From Bacteroidales bacterium (GTDB lineage: Bacteria > Bacteroidota > Bacteroidia > Bacteroidales > JAFGUD01), in contig JAFGUD010000090.1 in assembly GCA_016938685.1 (NCBI GenBank), forward strand, positions 1-40,736: 40,736 bases of DNA, read 5' to 3'. The position numbers were made by a program, and so were the translations under genes. The notes below the pieces were generated by a model. The model saw only the letters and a list, made by a program, of their open reading frames with translations, was not told where the DNA came from and did no database searches. Shown piece by piece: positions 17,244-25,416 of this stretch; the stretch's first letter is position 1, and every line of letters starts with the position of its first letter.

Positions 17244-19385
17244 ATGAAAAAGCTGAAAATTATTTTACTTATTTTTATAGGATTAATTTCAAATATCAAT
17301 AAATCAAACGCAGACAATATTGTTGACAGTTTAAAACAGATTGTAGCAAATTCAACTGAGTTAGAACAAATTGTCGCATTAAATAATTTATCAGACTATT
17401 ATTTAGACATATCTTTATCTGAGGCAAGAAAATACGCTTATCAATCAATAATATTGTCGCAAAAATTAAATGTAAAAACAGAAGAAGCTTTTTCTAACAA
17501 AATGCTTGGATATTCATATTATTACGAAAGCAATTACGATAGTTCGATTTTTTATTTTAATAAAGCTTTAATGCTATACGAAAACGAAGAATATAAAAAA
17601 GGAATGTCAGATATATACACAGCACTTGGAAATATTCACAATAAAAAAGGAGAAATAGTTCAAGCATTAGAGTTATTTAACAAATCTTTAACAATCGACG
17701 AAGAATTAAATAATTATTTAGATAAAGCTATAACCTACAATAGTATAGGTCAAATTTATGTTAATATCAGCGATTACTCAACTGCATTGGAATATTTTGA
17801 AAAATCAATAGAAATTTTCAAAAAAGAAAAATATGACGACGGATTAGCAAATGTTTATGCAAATATTGGAAATGTATATTACGACTGGGAAAAATACGAA
17901 GAAGCACTTGTGTATATTGATTTTGCATTAGAAATTTTCCTAAAAAAGGATAATAAATACAAAATTGCGGGTTTATTGTCGAACAAAGGTATGGTTTATG
18001 AAAGCATGAATGAATACAACAAAAGCTATGAATGTTTAAATGAAGCATTAGAAATAAATACTGAAATCGACAATAAATTTGGTATTTTAAACTGTGAAGG
18101 AAATATTGCTATTCTCAAAGAAAAAGAAAAAAAGTATAAAGAAGCTCTTAATTTGTATAATCAAACTCTTGAAATAGCATTAGAAATAGACTATGAAGAA
18201 GGCATTATTTCAACATATAATAGTATTGGACACTTAGAACTATTATTAAAAAACTATTCCTCTGCTAAAATCAATATTCACAAGTCATTAGACCTATCTT
18301 CACAAAATGGAATGTTAAACGAAATGATGATCTCGTATGAAAATCTTGCCGAAATTTATAATTCCACAAAAGAATACGAAGAATCAATTGAGTATTACCA
18401 ATCTTACATAAACATCAAAGACTCAATATTTAAACAACAAAGCCTAAGGCAAATAACTGAATTTAATACCAAATACGAATTGGAGAAAAAAGAAAATGAA
18501 ATAATAATTCTTTCAACTCAAAATGAATTACAAATACTTAATTTGAAAAAACAAAAAAACCTCAATTTATTTGTGGTAATAATATCCTTATTGCTAATTG
18601 TAATTGGATTATTAATATATTTACGATTCTTAAACCAACGGAAAAACAATAAAATTCTTGAAAATAAAAACGATCAATTAGTTATTTTAAACAATACTAA
18701 AGATAAATTTTTCTCTATTATTGCGCATGATTTAAGAAATCCGCTCTCAGCTTTTAAAACGATAACTGAAGCACTTTCAGAAAACATAAAAATCATTAAA
18801 CAGGAAGACCTTGAAATTTATCTAAATAAACTTAGAAGTTCATCGGACTCATTGTATAATTTGCTGCAAAATCTTTTACAGTGGGCTAGTAGCCAAACAA
18901 ATAGACTAACAAGCACACCAGTAATTCTTGACTTAAAACACATAGTTGATAAAACTATAACCTACCTTATCGCTAATGCTTCTGAAAAAAACATTATATT
19001 AAACAACAAAATTCCGGAAAACACTAATATTTTCACAGATAAAAAAATGATAGAAACCATTATCAGAAATCTTATATCTAACTCTATAAAATTTTCAAAA
19101 AAGAACAGTGAAATAAAAATATATCACAAAGAAACACCTTCTTACACTAATATATCAATTGAAGACGAAGGAATAGGAATAAATGAAACTGACTTACAAA
19201 AATTATTTAAAATAGAAATAGATACTTCTACAATCGGAAAATCAAACGAAAAAGGAACAGGTTTAGGGTTAATTTTATGCAAAGAATTAGTAGAAAAAAA
19301 TAATGGTAAAATATTTGCTACAAGCGAATTAGGAAAAGGTAGTATTTTTACAATACAACTTCCCTCAAACACCGACAAAAAATGA
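17244..19385 (+). CDS. TPR-containing sensor histidine kinase
   Basis: This is a 713-residue kinase typical of Bacteroidota. A signal peptide (MKKLKIILLIFIGLISNINKSNA) is followed by about eight tetratricopeptide repeats (residues 30-400) with the usual Tyr-rich pattern (ALGNIHNKKGEIVQALELF, IGNVYYDWEKYEEAL). A coil and one transmembrane helix (about 440-460) lead to a HisKA domain with the phospho-acceptor in IIAHDLRNPLSAF (H495). The ATPase domain shows the N box (IIRNLISNSIKFSKK), G1 (EDEGIGI) and G2 (GTGLGLILCKEL). The ATG at 17244 is chosen over an upstream TTG because it places the signal peptide at the N-terminus. It overlaps the response regulator by four bases (ATGA), so translation is probably coupled. 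The signal sensed by the TPR part is unknown. Confidence 0.88.
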   Translation: MKKLKIILLIFIGLISNINKSNADNIVDSLKQIVANSTELEQIVALNNLSDYYLDISLSEARKYAYQSIILSQKLNVKTEEAFSNKMLGYSYYYESNYDSSIFYFNKALMLYENEEYKKGMSDIYTALGNIHNKKGEIVQALELFNKSLTIDEELNNYLDKAITYNSIGQIYVNISDYSTALEYFEKSIEIFKKEKYDDGLANVYANIGNVYYDWEKYEEALVYIDFALEIFLKKDNKYKIAGLLSNKGMVYESMNEYNKSYECLNEALEINTEIDNKFGILNCEGNIAILKEKEKKYKEALNLYNQTLEIALEIDYEEGIISTYNSIGHLELLLKNYSSAKINIHKSLDLSSQNGMLNEMMISYENLAEIYNSTKEYEESIEYYQSYINIKDSIFKQQSLRQITEFNTKYELEKKENEIIILSTQNELQILNLKKQKNLNLFVVIISLLLIVIGLLIYLRFLNQRKNNKILENKNDQLVILNNTKDKFFSIIAHDLRNPLSAFKTITEALSENIKIIKQEDLEIYLNKLRSSSDSLYNLLQNLLQWASSQTNRLTSTPVILDLKHIVDKTITYLIANASEKNIILNNKIPENTNIFTDKKMIETIIRNLISNSIKFSKKNSEIKIYHKETPSYTNISIEDEGIGINETDLQKLFKIEIDTSTIGKSNEKGTGLGLILCKELVEKNNGKIFATSELGKGSIFTIQLPSNTDKK

Positions 19386-20032
19386 TAAAAATAATAATAG
19401 TTGAAGATCATCAAATAATTGTTGATGGCATTAACGCAATGTTAATTGGAGAAACAGAAGTAAAACTAATCAACCACGTTAACTATGGCTTAGATATATT
19501 TGAAGCAATTTTAACCGAAAAGCCGGATATTGTGGTATTGGACATAAAATTGCCGGATGTTTCAGGAATTGATTTAGCGGCTATGATATTAGAAAAATAT
19601 CCCGAAATTAAAATACTTATTTTGTCTGCCCAAGATGACGAAGAATCAATTCTAAACTCAATAAAAGCCGGCGTAAAAGGGTACTTAAGCAAAGACACTT
19701 CAAAAGAAGAATTTCTAAAAGCAATAAAATTTGTTTACGATGGTTTTGAATATTTTGGGAGCAGTATTTCTCAAATAATTTACAAATCGTTTGTTAGTCA
19801 AGTTAATATTAATGAAAATAAGAAGATTGAAGAAGCAAAACTTTCTGAAAGAGAAAAAGAAATAATGATATTCCTTTGCGAAGGATTAAGTTTTAAAGAA
19901 ATAGCAGATAAACTTTTCATAAGTGTAAGAACTATTGAAACACACAAAAAAAACTTTATGGAAAAACTGAATATTAAAACAACTGCCGACTTGGTAAAAT
20001 ATGCCATAAAAAACAACTTCATTAAAATATAA
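19382..20032 (+). CDS. Response regulator, NarL/LuxR family
   Basis: This 216-residue DNA-binding regulator is the likely partner of the kinase it overlaps. The receiver domain shows the acidic pair in IIIVEDHQIIV and the phosphorylation site D54 in VVLDIKLPDVSG. It also has the conserved Lys in AGVKGYLSKDT. After a linker, the C-terminal helix-turn-helix reads LSEREKEIMIFLCEGLSFKEIADKLFISVRTIETHKKNFMEKL, the classical LuxR_C signature. Phosphorylation by the kinase should activate transcription of target genes. The adjacent T9SS cargo genes, on the opposite strand, and the downstream methyltransferase are possible targets, but nothing in the sequence proves this. Full length and intact. Confidence 0.92.
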   Translation: MIKIIIVEDHQIIVDGINAMLIGETEVKLINHVNYGLDIFEAILTEKPDIVVLDIKLPDVSGIDLAAMILEKYPEIKILILSAQDDEESILNSIKAGVKGYLSKDTSKEEFLKAIKFVYDGFEYFGSSISQIIYKSFVSQVNINENKKIEEAKLSEREKEIMIFLCEGLSFKEIADKLFISVRTIETHKKNFMEKLNIKTTADLVKYAIKNNFIKI

Positions 20033-20143
20033 CCCCAACTTAGCTTTAATGCATAAAATCACTATAAGTTTCCACCTCAAAAAATCAGGCAACAAATTTT
20101 GTCAGGAAAAATCAAACAGTTAATATTGCATCAAAAATTACAA

Positions 20144-20713
20144 ATGGAAAATAAAGCATTGTTTTTCAATGAAAGAGCAGCGTTACCTGAGAGCAAATCA
20201 ACAGAAATCATTGAAAATCTAGCCATTATAGAAGGAAATACTATTTTGGATATTGGTTCAGGCGGAGGTTATTTCGACTTTCTTTTTGCCGAAAAAGTTG
20301 GAAACAACGGAAAAGTGATTTGTGTTGATAACAACAAAGATTTGCTGGATTTTATAGACAAAGAAACAACTGAAAAACAAATATCTAACATAGAAACAAT
20401 ACATTACGATGGAGAAAATTTTCCATTTCAGGAAAACAGCATAGACCTTGTTTTTATGAGAAATGTGACTCATCATATTAAAGGAAGAACTAACTATTTT
20501 CACAAATTATCTAAAATTCTGAAACAAAACGGTAAAATTGCAGTTATTGACTATAAAAAAGGAAAATTATTTTCAATTTATGGCTTAGGTGGACATTTCG
20601 TAAGAAGAAAAAACATTATCTTTGAAATGAAAAAAGCCGGTTTTGATATTGAAAAAGAATATAATTTTCTACAAAAACAGATATTTATTATTTTTAAACC
20701 GCTTAACAATTAA
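20144..20713 (+). CDS. Class I SAM-dependent methyltransferase
   Basis: This 189-residue protein has the Rossmann-fold motifs of class I methyltransferases. Motif I is TILDIGSGGGYFDFLFAEKVG, the acidic ribose-binding residue is in VICVDNNKDLL, motif IV is the NSIDLVFMRNVTHHI segment, and KQNGKIAVIDYKKG is the next strand. The layout resembles the UbiE/COQ5 group of small-molecule methylases. The substrate cannot be named. The ATG at 20144 is preferred to a TTG 45 bases upstream, because homologues of this kind begin close to NKALFFNERA. The gene follows the response regulator by about 110 bases and precedes the DUF4835 gene by 32. Intact; family call firm. Confidence 0.8.
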   Translation: MENKALFFNERAALPESKSTEIIENLAIIEGNTILDIGSGGGYFDFLFAEKVGNNGKVICVDNNKDLLDFIDKETTEKQISNIETIHYDGENFPFQENSIDLVFMRNVTHHIKGRTNYFHKLSKILKQNGKIAVIDYKKGKLFSIYGLGGHFVRRKNIIFEMKKAGFDIEKEYNFLQKQIFIIFKPLNN

Positions 20714-20745
20714 AAACTGATTTCAAAAAATTACAACTCAATAAT

Positions 20746-21657
20746 ATGAAAAAAATAGCATTATTTATACTACTTTTAATTCCTTTTGTTAGCAACTCAC
20801 AAGAATTTAATTGCCGTGTTTCTGTGGATTATTCTCAAATAACAACTACAAATATTCAGATTTTTCAGGCGATGCAACGCGACATAAACGAATTTATGAA
20901 TACCACCAGATGGACAAATTACGTTTTTAATAGCAACGAAAGAATTGAATGTAGTATCTTCATTAAAATAATTCAATTCGACGGAGTTGATAATTTTTCG
21001 GCAACCCTACAAGTTGCTTTAACCCGACCAATTTTTGATGCTTCTTTAACATCACCGGTTTTTAACATCAAAGAAAACGAAGGCGCATTTAAGTTCCAAT
21101 ACATTGAAAATCAACCAATTGAATTCAACGAAAACACTTACACATCAGAACTTGCATACAGCTTGGCTTTTTACGCTTATTTAATTTTAGGATTTGATTT
21201 TGACACTTTTTCCGAATATGGTGGAGATGAGTTTTTTGACATGACTCAAAAAATTGTTTCCAATGCTCAATCTTCTCCAAACCAATCCGTTTGGAAATCA
21301 ATTGGCACAAGTCACGAAGACAACAGATATTATTTAGCAAAATTTTTAACAAGTGCTAATTATCGTCCTTATCGTCAAGCACAATACAAATATCACCGAC
21401 TTGGGTTAGACATGATGGTTAGCGATGTTACGACTGCCAGAAATAATATTACAGAATCAATTGAACTTATAAAACAGGTTTATCAAAAAAAACCAGGGAA
21501 TTTTCTCGTACAATTTTGGATTGAAACCAAACGTGCTGAAATAATTAACATTTATTCCGATGCTCCTCCACAAGAAGCTAAAAGAGTTGCTCAAACCCTT
21601 AAACTAATTGATGTTACAAACGCTGATCAATACGATAAAATGGGGACCGGCGAATAA
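20746..21657 (+). CDS. porD: DUF4835 / PorD-like type IX secretion-associated protein
   Basis: This 303-residue exported protein (signal MKKIALFILLLIPFVSNSQ) is of the DUF4835 family (PF16119), which is annotated in many Bacteroidota as type IX secretion protein PorD. The start of the mature part, EFNCRVSVDYSQITTTNIQIFQAMQRDINEFMNTTRWTNYVF, and the conserved SELAYSLAFYAYLILGFDFDTFSEYGGDEFFDMTQKIVSNAQ stretch support the family. In many genomes it directly follows coaBC and precedes recN. Here 10.6 kb lies between coaBC and it, and no recN follows. A role in T9SS fits the neighbouring T9SS cargo genes. The exact biochemical role is not known to me. Confidence 0.78.
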   Translation: MKKIALFILLLIPFVSNSQEFNCRVSVDYSQITTTNIQIFQAMQRDINEFMNTTRWTNYVFNSNERIECSIFIKIIQFDGVDNFSATLQVALTRPIFDASLTSPVFNIKENEGAFKFQYIENQPIEFNENTYTSELAYSLAFYAYLILGFDFDTFSEYGGDEFFDMTQKIVSNAQSSPNQSVWKSIGTSHEDNRYYLAKFLTSANYRPYRQAQYKYHRLGLDMMVSDVTTARNNITESIELIKQVYQKKPGNFLVQFWIETKRAEIINIYSDAPPQEAKRVAQTLKLIDVTNADQYDKMGTGE

Positions 21658-21684
21658 CGCTATTTAGAATAAATCTAAATTAAT

Positions 21685-21716
21685 TTGCTTTTATCAAAAT
21701 TTTATTGTTATATTTG
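21685..21716 (+). promoter_or_regulatory. Bacteroidota-type promoter of the metal cluster
   Basis: TTG (21685-21687) and TATATTTG (21709-21716) are separated by 21 bases, matching the TTG / TAnnTTTG sigma-A consensus of this phylum. Transcription would begin near 21722-21724, about 10 bases before the TTG start codon at 21733. Confidence 0.6.
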
Positions 21717-21732
21717 AACAAATTTTAAAGCA

Positions 21733-22218
21733 TTGTCAATTTTAAAGAACATATCATTTTTTATAACAGCTCTTGTTGTTCTGATTTCATCTAGTGGAAT
21801 TAATATTACAGAACACACTTGCACTTCTTGTGGTATCCACGACAAAAATCTTGCTTTTATTATTTCATACGAACATAGCCATGAGCATGAAAAAGACGCA
21901 AAAATTGAAGTCCAAAAAATCAATGATTGCCAATTCGAAACGTGTTGCAGTTCAAAACATATCACTGAAAGCAAACAAAATACAGATAAAACCATAAAAT
22001 GTTGTGACTTTAATAATGAATATCTTAAAATACTAAACTTATTTTCACCGGTGAGCAATTTTGAATTTCCAAATACTCAAATCTTAATTGCAACAGTTCT
22101 TTTTAATGAAATTCTTAATGATATTCCTTTCCACAAAATATTAAAAATTAATTTTTCTCCCTTAATTTTACAGGATTTTACTACTTCTTTGTCCAAAATA
22201 TGCAAATATTTACTATGA
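21733..22218 (+). CDS. HYC_CC_PP-like Cys/His-rich exported protein
   Basis: This 161-residue protein starts with a hydrophobic export signal (ISFFITALVVLISSSG). It is rich in candidate metal ligands: HTCTSC (H28, C30, C33), EHSHEHE (H48, H50, H52), DCQFETCC (C66, C71, C72) and KCC (C90, C91). The spacing is like that of the family NCBI calls HYC_CC_PP, whose genes often precede TonB-dependent receptors, but the last motif reads SP here rather than PP. The only plausible start after the in-frame stop at 21715-21717 is the TTG at 21733, so this gene uses a non-ATG start. It is 134 bases ahead of the receptor gene. Likely a periplasmic or membrane-tethered metal binder; the metal is not known. 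Confidence 0.65.
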   Translation: MSILKNISFFITALVVLISSSGINITEHTCTSCGIHDKNLAFIISYEHSHEHEKDAKIEVQKINDCQFETCCSSKHITESKQNTDKTIKCCDFNNEYLKILNLFSPVSNFEFPNTQILIATVLFNEILNDIPFHKILKINFSPLILQDFTTSLSKICKYLL

Positions 22219-22352
22219 TTTTTCATGTAGTTTTTTAGATGTTTCTTAAAATCAATATTTTAGGAAATCTATGAACATATATGGTCTAAAAGTGATTTTT
22301 GAACACCTAATAAATCACAAGGACTAAGTTTAATCACTAAAAAAATAAACAC

Positions 22353-24566
22353 ATGAAAAATCAAATATTACTACTCTTGCTAATATTTTTTTCACATTCT
22401 CTTTTTTCTCAAAATATTACAGGAAATGTGAAATTACAAGAAGTACACAACGAGCATAATCACGAAAAAAATCTTTTCGGAGTTACTATTCAATGGGCAA
22501 ATACAAAAATAGGAACAGCAACTGATGCTAACGGAAATTTCAGTATCGATAAAACAGAACAATCTAATATCCTTGTCGTTAGCTATATCGGATTCAAAAC
22601 AGATTCTATCTTCATATCAAATCAAACAGAATTGTCAGTAATTTTAGAAGAAGACAATACACTTGAAGAAGTTGTCATAGAAAAAACACAAAATGGAAGT
22701 TACACATCAAAAGATGAAAATTTATACGTAAAAAAAATCACAACAGCCGGTTTAAAAAAGTTGCCATGTTGTAATTTATCCGAAAGTTTTGAAAACAGCG
22801 CAGATGTTGATGTATCTTTTTCTGATGCTATTTCAGGTGCAAAACAAATTCAAATGCTTGGATTAGCAGGCGTTTACAGTCAAATATTGGTGGAAAATAT
22901 TCCAACTATAAGAGGAATGGCTTCAACTTACGGTTTGGCTTTTATTCCTGGTCCTTGGATGGAGTCAATACAAATTTCAAAAGGAACAGCAACTGTTATA
23001 AATGGCTACGAATCAACGACAGGACAAATAAACATTGAGCTAAAAAAACCAAATAACAGCGAAAAATTTTATTTAAACTTGTTTGGAAATTCAATGGGCA
23101 GAATGGAACTAAATTCCAATGCTTCCGTGAAATTTAATGACAAACTAAGCACAATGTTTTTGTTACACGGTTCAATATCGCCTTTTAGTTTTGACATAAA
23201 CAATGATGGTTTTGCAGATCAGCCTCAGACAGAACAATTGAATATTATCAATCGATGGAAATTTTCCAATAACAATGGAATGGAGTCTCAATTAGGCTTT
23301 AAAGCAATGATTGAAAATCGTTCCGGTGGACAAATGAAATACTTAGATACGGAAAACAGTTCTGATTATTATGGAATTGCCGTTTCTACAAACAGATACG
23401 AAGCTTTTTACAAACTTGGGTCAACTATCAATTTTATGAATGAAGCAAGTGTCGGCTCTACTTTTTCTTTAATATATCACAATCAAAATTCGTTTTACGG
23501 AAGGAACAAATATTCAGGATTAGAAAAAAGTTTCTACGGAAATATAATTTTCGACAAAGAACTTTTTAGTCACGAGCACAAATTAGACATCGGAACAAGC
23601 TTATTAATAGACGATTACAGCGAAATTTTAAATGAAACTAATTATAATCGAAACGAATTTGTTCCCGGTGTTTTTGCTCAATATACTTATGAAAAACACG
23701 AAAAATTCAGTACAATTATTGGTTATCGAGCTGATTTTCACAATATTTACGGAGTATTTCACACTTTTCGTTCACATTTAAAATATCATTTTAACGAAAC
23801 AACAACAATCAGAGCTTCGGCAGGAAAAGGATACAGAGTTGCAAATATTTTTGCAGAAAATATTGGAATTTTGGCAAGTTCAAGAGAATTTGTAGTTCTT
23901 GAAGATTTAAAACCGGAACATGCTTGCAATTATGGCATGAGCTTTACCAAAGACTTTAAAATTTCATCACGACAAAAAATTTCCTGGGGAGTTGATTTTT
24001 ACAGAACCGATTTTGAGAATCAAGTTATTGTTGACATTGATGCTGATATTAATCAAGCCAGAATATACAACCTAAATGGCAAATCGTACTCTAATAGTTT
24101 TCAGACTGACTTGAATATTGATGTTTTCAGAGGGTTAAATATCTACACAGCAGCAAGATACAACGACGTAAAAACAACGATGCACAACGACTTTATCGAT
24201 AAACCAATGGTAAGTAAATTCAAAGGTTTAATTTCAATTTCTTATTCAACTAAGAAAGAAAAATGGATTTTTGACGTTACAAATCAGTTTGTTGGAAAAT
24301 CTAAATTGCCTAGTACAATTCAAAATCCAGCAGAATATCAACTTACAGAATATTCACCATCATTTTATCAGCTTCATGCACAAATAACCAGGAAGTTCAA
24401 AAATTTTGAAATATACGTTGGCGGAGAAAATTTAACAAATTACACTCAAAAAAGTCCAATTTTAGCTTCCGATGAGCCTTTTGGAAATTTCTTTGATTCT
24501 TCAATTATCTGGGGACCAATTATCGGCAGAAGAATATACGGAGGCTTAAGATTTTTAATAAAATAA
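22353..24566 (+). CDS. TonB-dependent outer membrane receptor, probably for a soft metal
   Basis: This 737-residue receptor has a signal peptide (MKNQILLLLLIFFSHSLFSQ), then a carboxypeptidase-regulatory-like domain (about 21-105) carrying a His-rich insert (VHNEHNHEKN, residues 31-40). Just before the plug is a Cys-Cys pair in KKLPCCNLSESFEN (C139, C140). The plug continues through QIQMLGLAGVYSQILVENIPTIRG and WMESIQISKGTATVINGYESTTGQINIEL, followed by the 22-strand barrel. The last residue is Lys rather than the usual terminal Phe (GGLRFLIK). Receptors in this family take up chelated or free metals with energy from TonB-ExbB-ExbD. The His loop, the Cys pair and the two HMA genes 19 and 379 bases downstream point to a thiophilic metal such as copper, an inference from context. 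Confidence 0.85.
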   Translation: MKNQILLLLLIFFSHSLFSQNITGNVKLQEVHNEHNHEKNLFGVTIQWANTKIGTATDANGNFSIDKTEQSNILVVSYIGFKTDSIFISNQTELSVILEEDNTLEEVVIEKTQNGSYTSKDENLYVKKITTAGLKKLPCCNLSESFENSADVDVSFSDAISGAKQIQMLGLAGVYSQILVENIPTIRGMASTYGLAFIPGPWMESIQISKGTATVINGYESTTGQINIELKKPNNSEKFYLNLFGNSMGRMELNSNASVKFNDKLSTMFLLHGSISPFSFDINNDGFADQPQTEQLNIINRWKFSNNNGMESQLGFKAMIENRSGGQMKYLDTENSSDYYGIAVSTNRYEAFYKLGSTINFMNEASVGSTFSLIYHNQNSFYGRNKYSGLEKSFYGNIIFDKELFSHEHKLDIGTSLLIDDYSEILNETNYNRNEFVPGVFAQYTYEKHEKFSTIIGYRADFHNIYGVFHTFRSHLKYHFNETTTIRASAGKGYRVANIFAENIGILASSREFVVLEDLKPEHACNYGMSFTKDFKISSRQKISWGVDFYRTDFENQVIVDIDADINQARIYNLNGKSYSNSFQTDLNIDVFRGLNIYTAARYNDVKTTMHNDFIDKPMVSKFKGLISISYSTKKEKWIFDVTNQFVGKSKLPSTIQNPAEYQLTEYSPSFYQLHAQITRKFKNFEIYVGGENLTNYTQKSPILASDEPFGNFFDSSIIWGPIIGRRIYGGLRFLIK

Positions 24567-24585
24567 CTACAAAAAACCACAAAAA

Positions 24586-24906
24586 ATGAACACAAAAACA
24601 CTTATAATCACAACATTACTGCTCATAATTGCAAGTTTTAGTTATGGTCAAAAACAAATTTCAACAGTTGAAATTTTAACTAATCCACATTGCGAAGCAT
24701 GTAAAAAAACAATAGAAACAGAACTTGTTTACACAAAAGGAATTAAAGATGCTGAGTTGAGCATGGATACAAAAATTATTACCATTAAATACAATGAATC
24801 AAAAATTTCTGATAAAGAAATAATGAAAAAAATTATAGACCTAGGCTACACAGCAACAATAGTTCATAACAAAAAAAATTGCAAGAAAGAACGTTCGTGT
24901 GATTAA
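24586..24906 (+). CDS. Exported heavy-metal-associated (HMA) domain protein
   Basis: This 106-residue protein consists of a signal peptide (LIITTLLLIIASFSYGQ) and one HMA ferredoxin-like domain. The metal-binding motif is HCEACKKT (C36, C39), set in the beta-alpha-beta fold that continues with IKDAELSMDTKIITIKYNESKISDKEIMKKIIDLGYTATIV. Cu(I) or Hg(II) bind at such CxxC sites in CopZ- and MerP-type proteins. As it is exported, it should pick up metal in the periplasm, probably from the receptor encoded 19 bases upstream. A further Cys pair lies near the C-terminus (NCKKERSCD). It is intact and of normal size. Confidence 0.82.
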   Translation: MNTKTLIITTLLLIIASFSYGQKQISTVEILTNPHCEACKKTIETELVYTKGIKDAELSMDTKIITIKYNESKISDKEIMKKIIDLGYTATIVHNKKNCKKERSCD

Positions 24907-24945
24907 TACAATAAATTAAAAAACAATTTTAAAAACAATTAAAAA

Positions 24946-25314
24946 ATGAAAACAATGAAAACAATCAAAATCTTAACAACAGGATTATTTTTCTTACTAT
25001 TTGCTCAAATTACTTTTGCACAAACAACAGAATACACAGTAGTTAAATATGAAGTAAATGCTACTTGCCAAAGCTGCAAAACAACTATTGAAGGAGCATT
25101 GGGCAAAACAGTTGGGGTTATTCACTCAAACTTAAATTTAGACGATAAAATTGTAACAGTAAAATACAACAAAGACGAAACAACACCGGAAAAAATATCA
25201 GAAGTAATTAAAGGTAAAGGTTACACAACAAAACTTGTTGAAACTACTCCTAAAAATGGACAAAATCAAAAAAGTCAGGGCTGTAACCATCATTGTGGTT
25301 CAAAATGTCATTAA
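24946..25314 (+). CDS. Exported HMA domain protein with Cys/His-rich tail
   Basis: This second exported HMA protein has 122 residues. After the signal peptide (TTGLFFLLFAQITFAQ) the CxxC motif is in ATCQSCKTT (C41, C44), followed by the same fold (VKYNKDETTPEKISEVIKGKGYTTKLVE). Unlike its neighbour it ends in a separate tail, QGCNHHCGSKCH, with three Cys and three His in ten residues, which could hold an extra metal ion. The first ATG (24946) is used here; a second in-frame ATG three codons later is equally possible. It is followed after 28 bases by a terminator, so it closes the metal unit. Confidence 0.82.
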   Translation: MKTMKTIKILTTGLFFLLFAQITFAQTTEYTVVKYEVNATCQSCKTTIEGALGKTVGVIHSNLNLDDKIVTVKYNKDETTPEKISEVIKGKGYTTKLVETTPKNGQNQKSQGCNHHCGSKCH

Positions 25315-25342
25315 TAATTGATATTATTGGTTGAATAGCAGT

Positions 25343-25383
25343 GAATGCCCATTAGAATTATTTTCTTTTGGGCATTCTTTTTT
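25343..25383 (+). terminator. Rho-independent terminator closing the metal cluster
   Basis: GAATGCCCA (25343-25351) pairs with TGGGCATTC (25369-25377), followed by six T. It lies 28 bases after the stop of the second HMA gene. It also argues against an upstream start for the next gene, whose extended frame would begin inside this hairpin. Confidence 0.85.
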
Positions 25384-25384
25384 A

Positions 25385-25392
25385 TAAATTTG
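25385..25392 (+). promoter_or_regulatory. Candidate -7 element of the SDR gene
   Basis: TAAATTTG fits TAnnTTTG and directly follows the terminator of the metal unit. No TTG is found at the normal distance; the nearest (25368-25370) is only 14 bases away. It would give a leader of about 20 bases before the ATG at 25417. Confidence 0.4.
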
Positions 25393-25416
25393 AACAGAAA
25401 AATAATCTCAAAAAAA

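Noticed and set aside
25345-25416. A longer start for the short-chain dehydrogenase
   Set aside because: It would begin inside a strong terminator hairpin and add hydrophobic residues not expected before the TGASGGIG motif.
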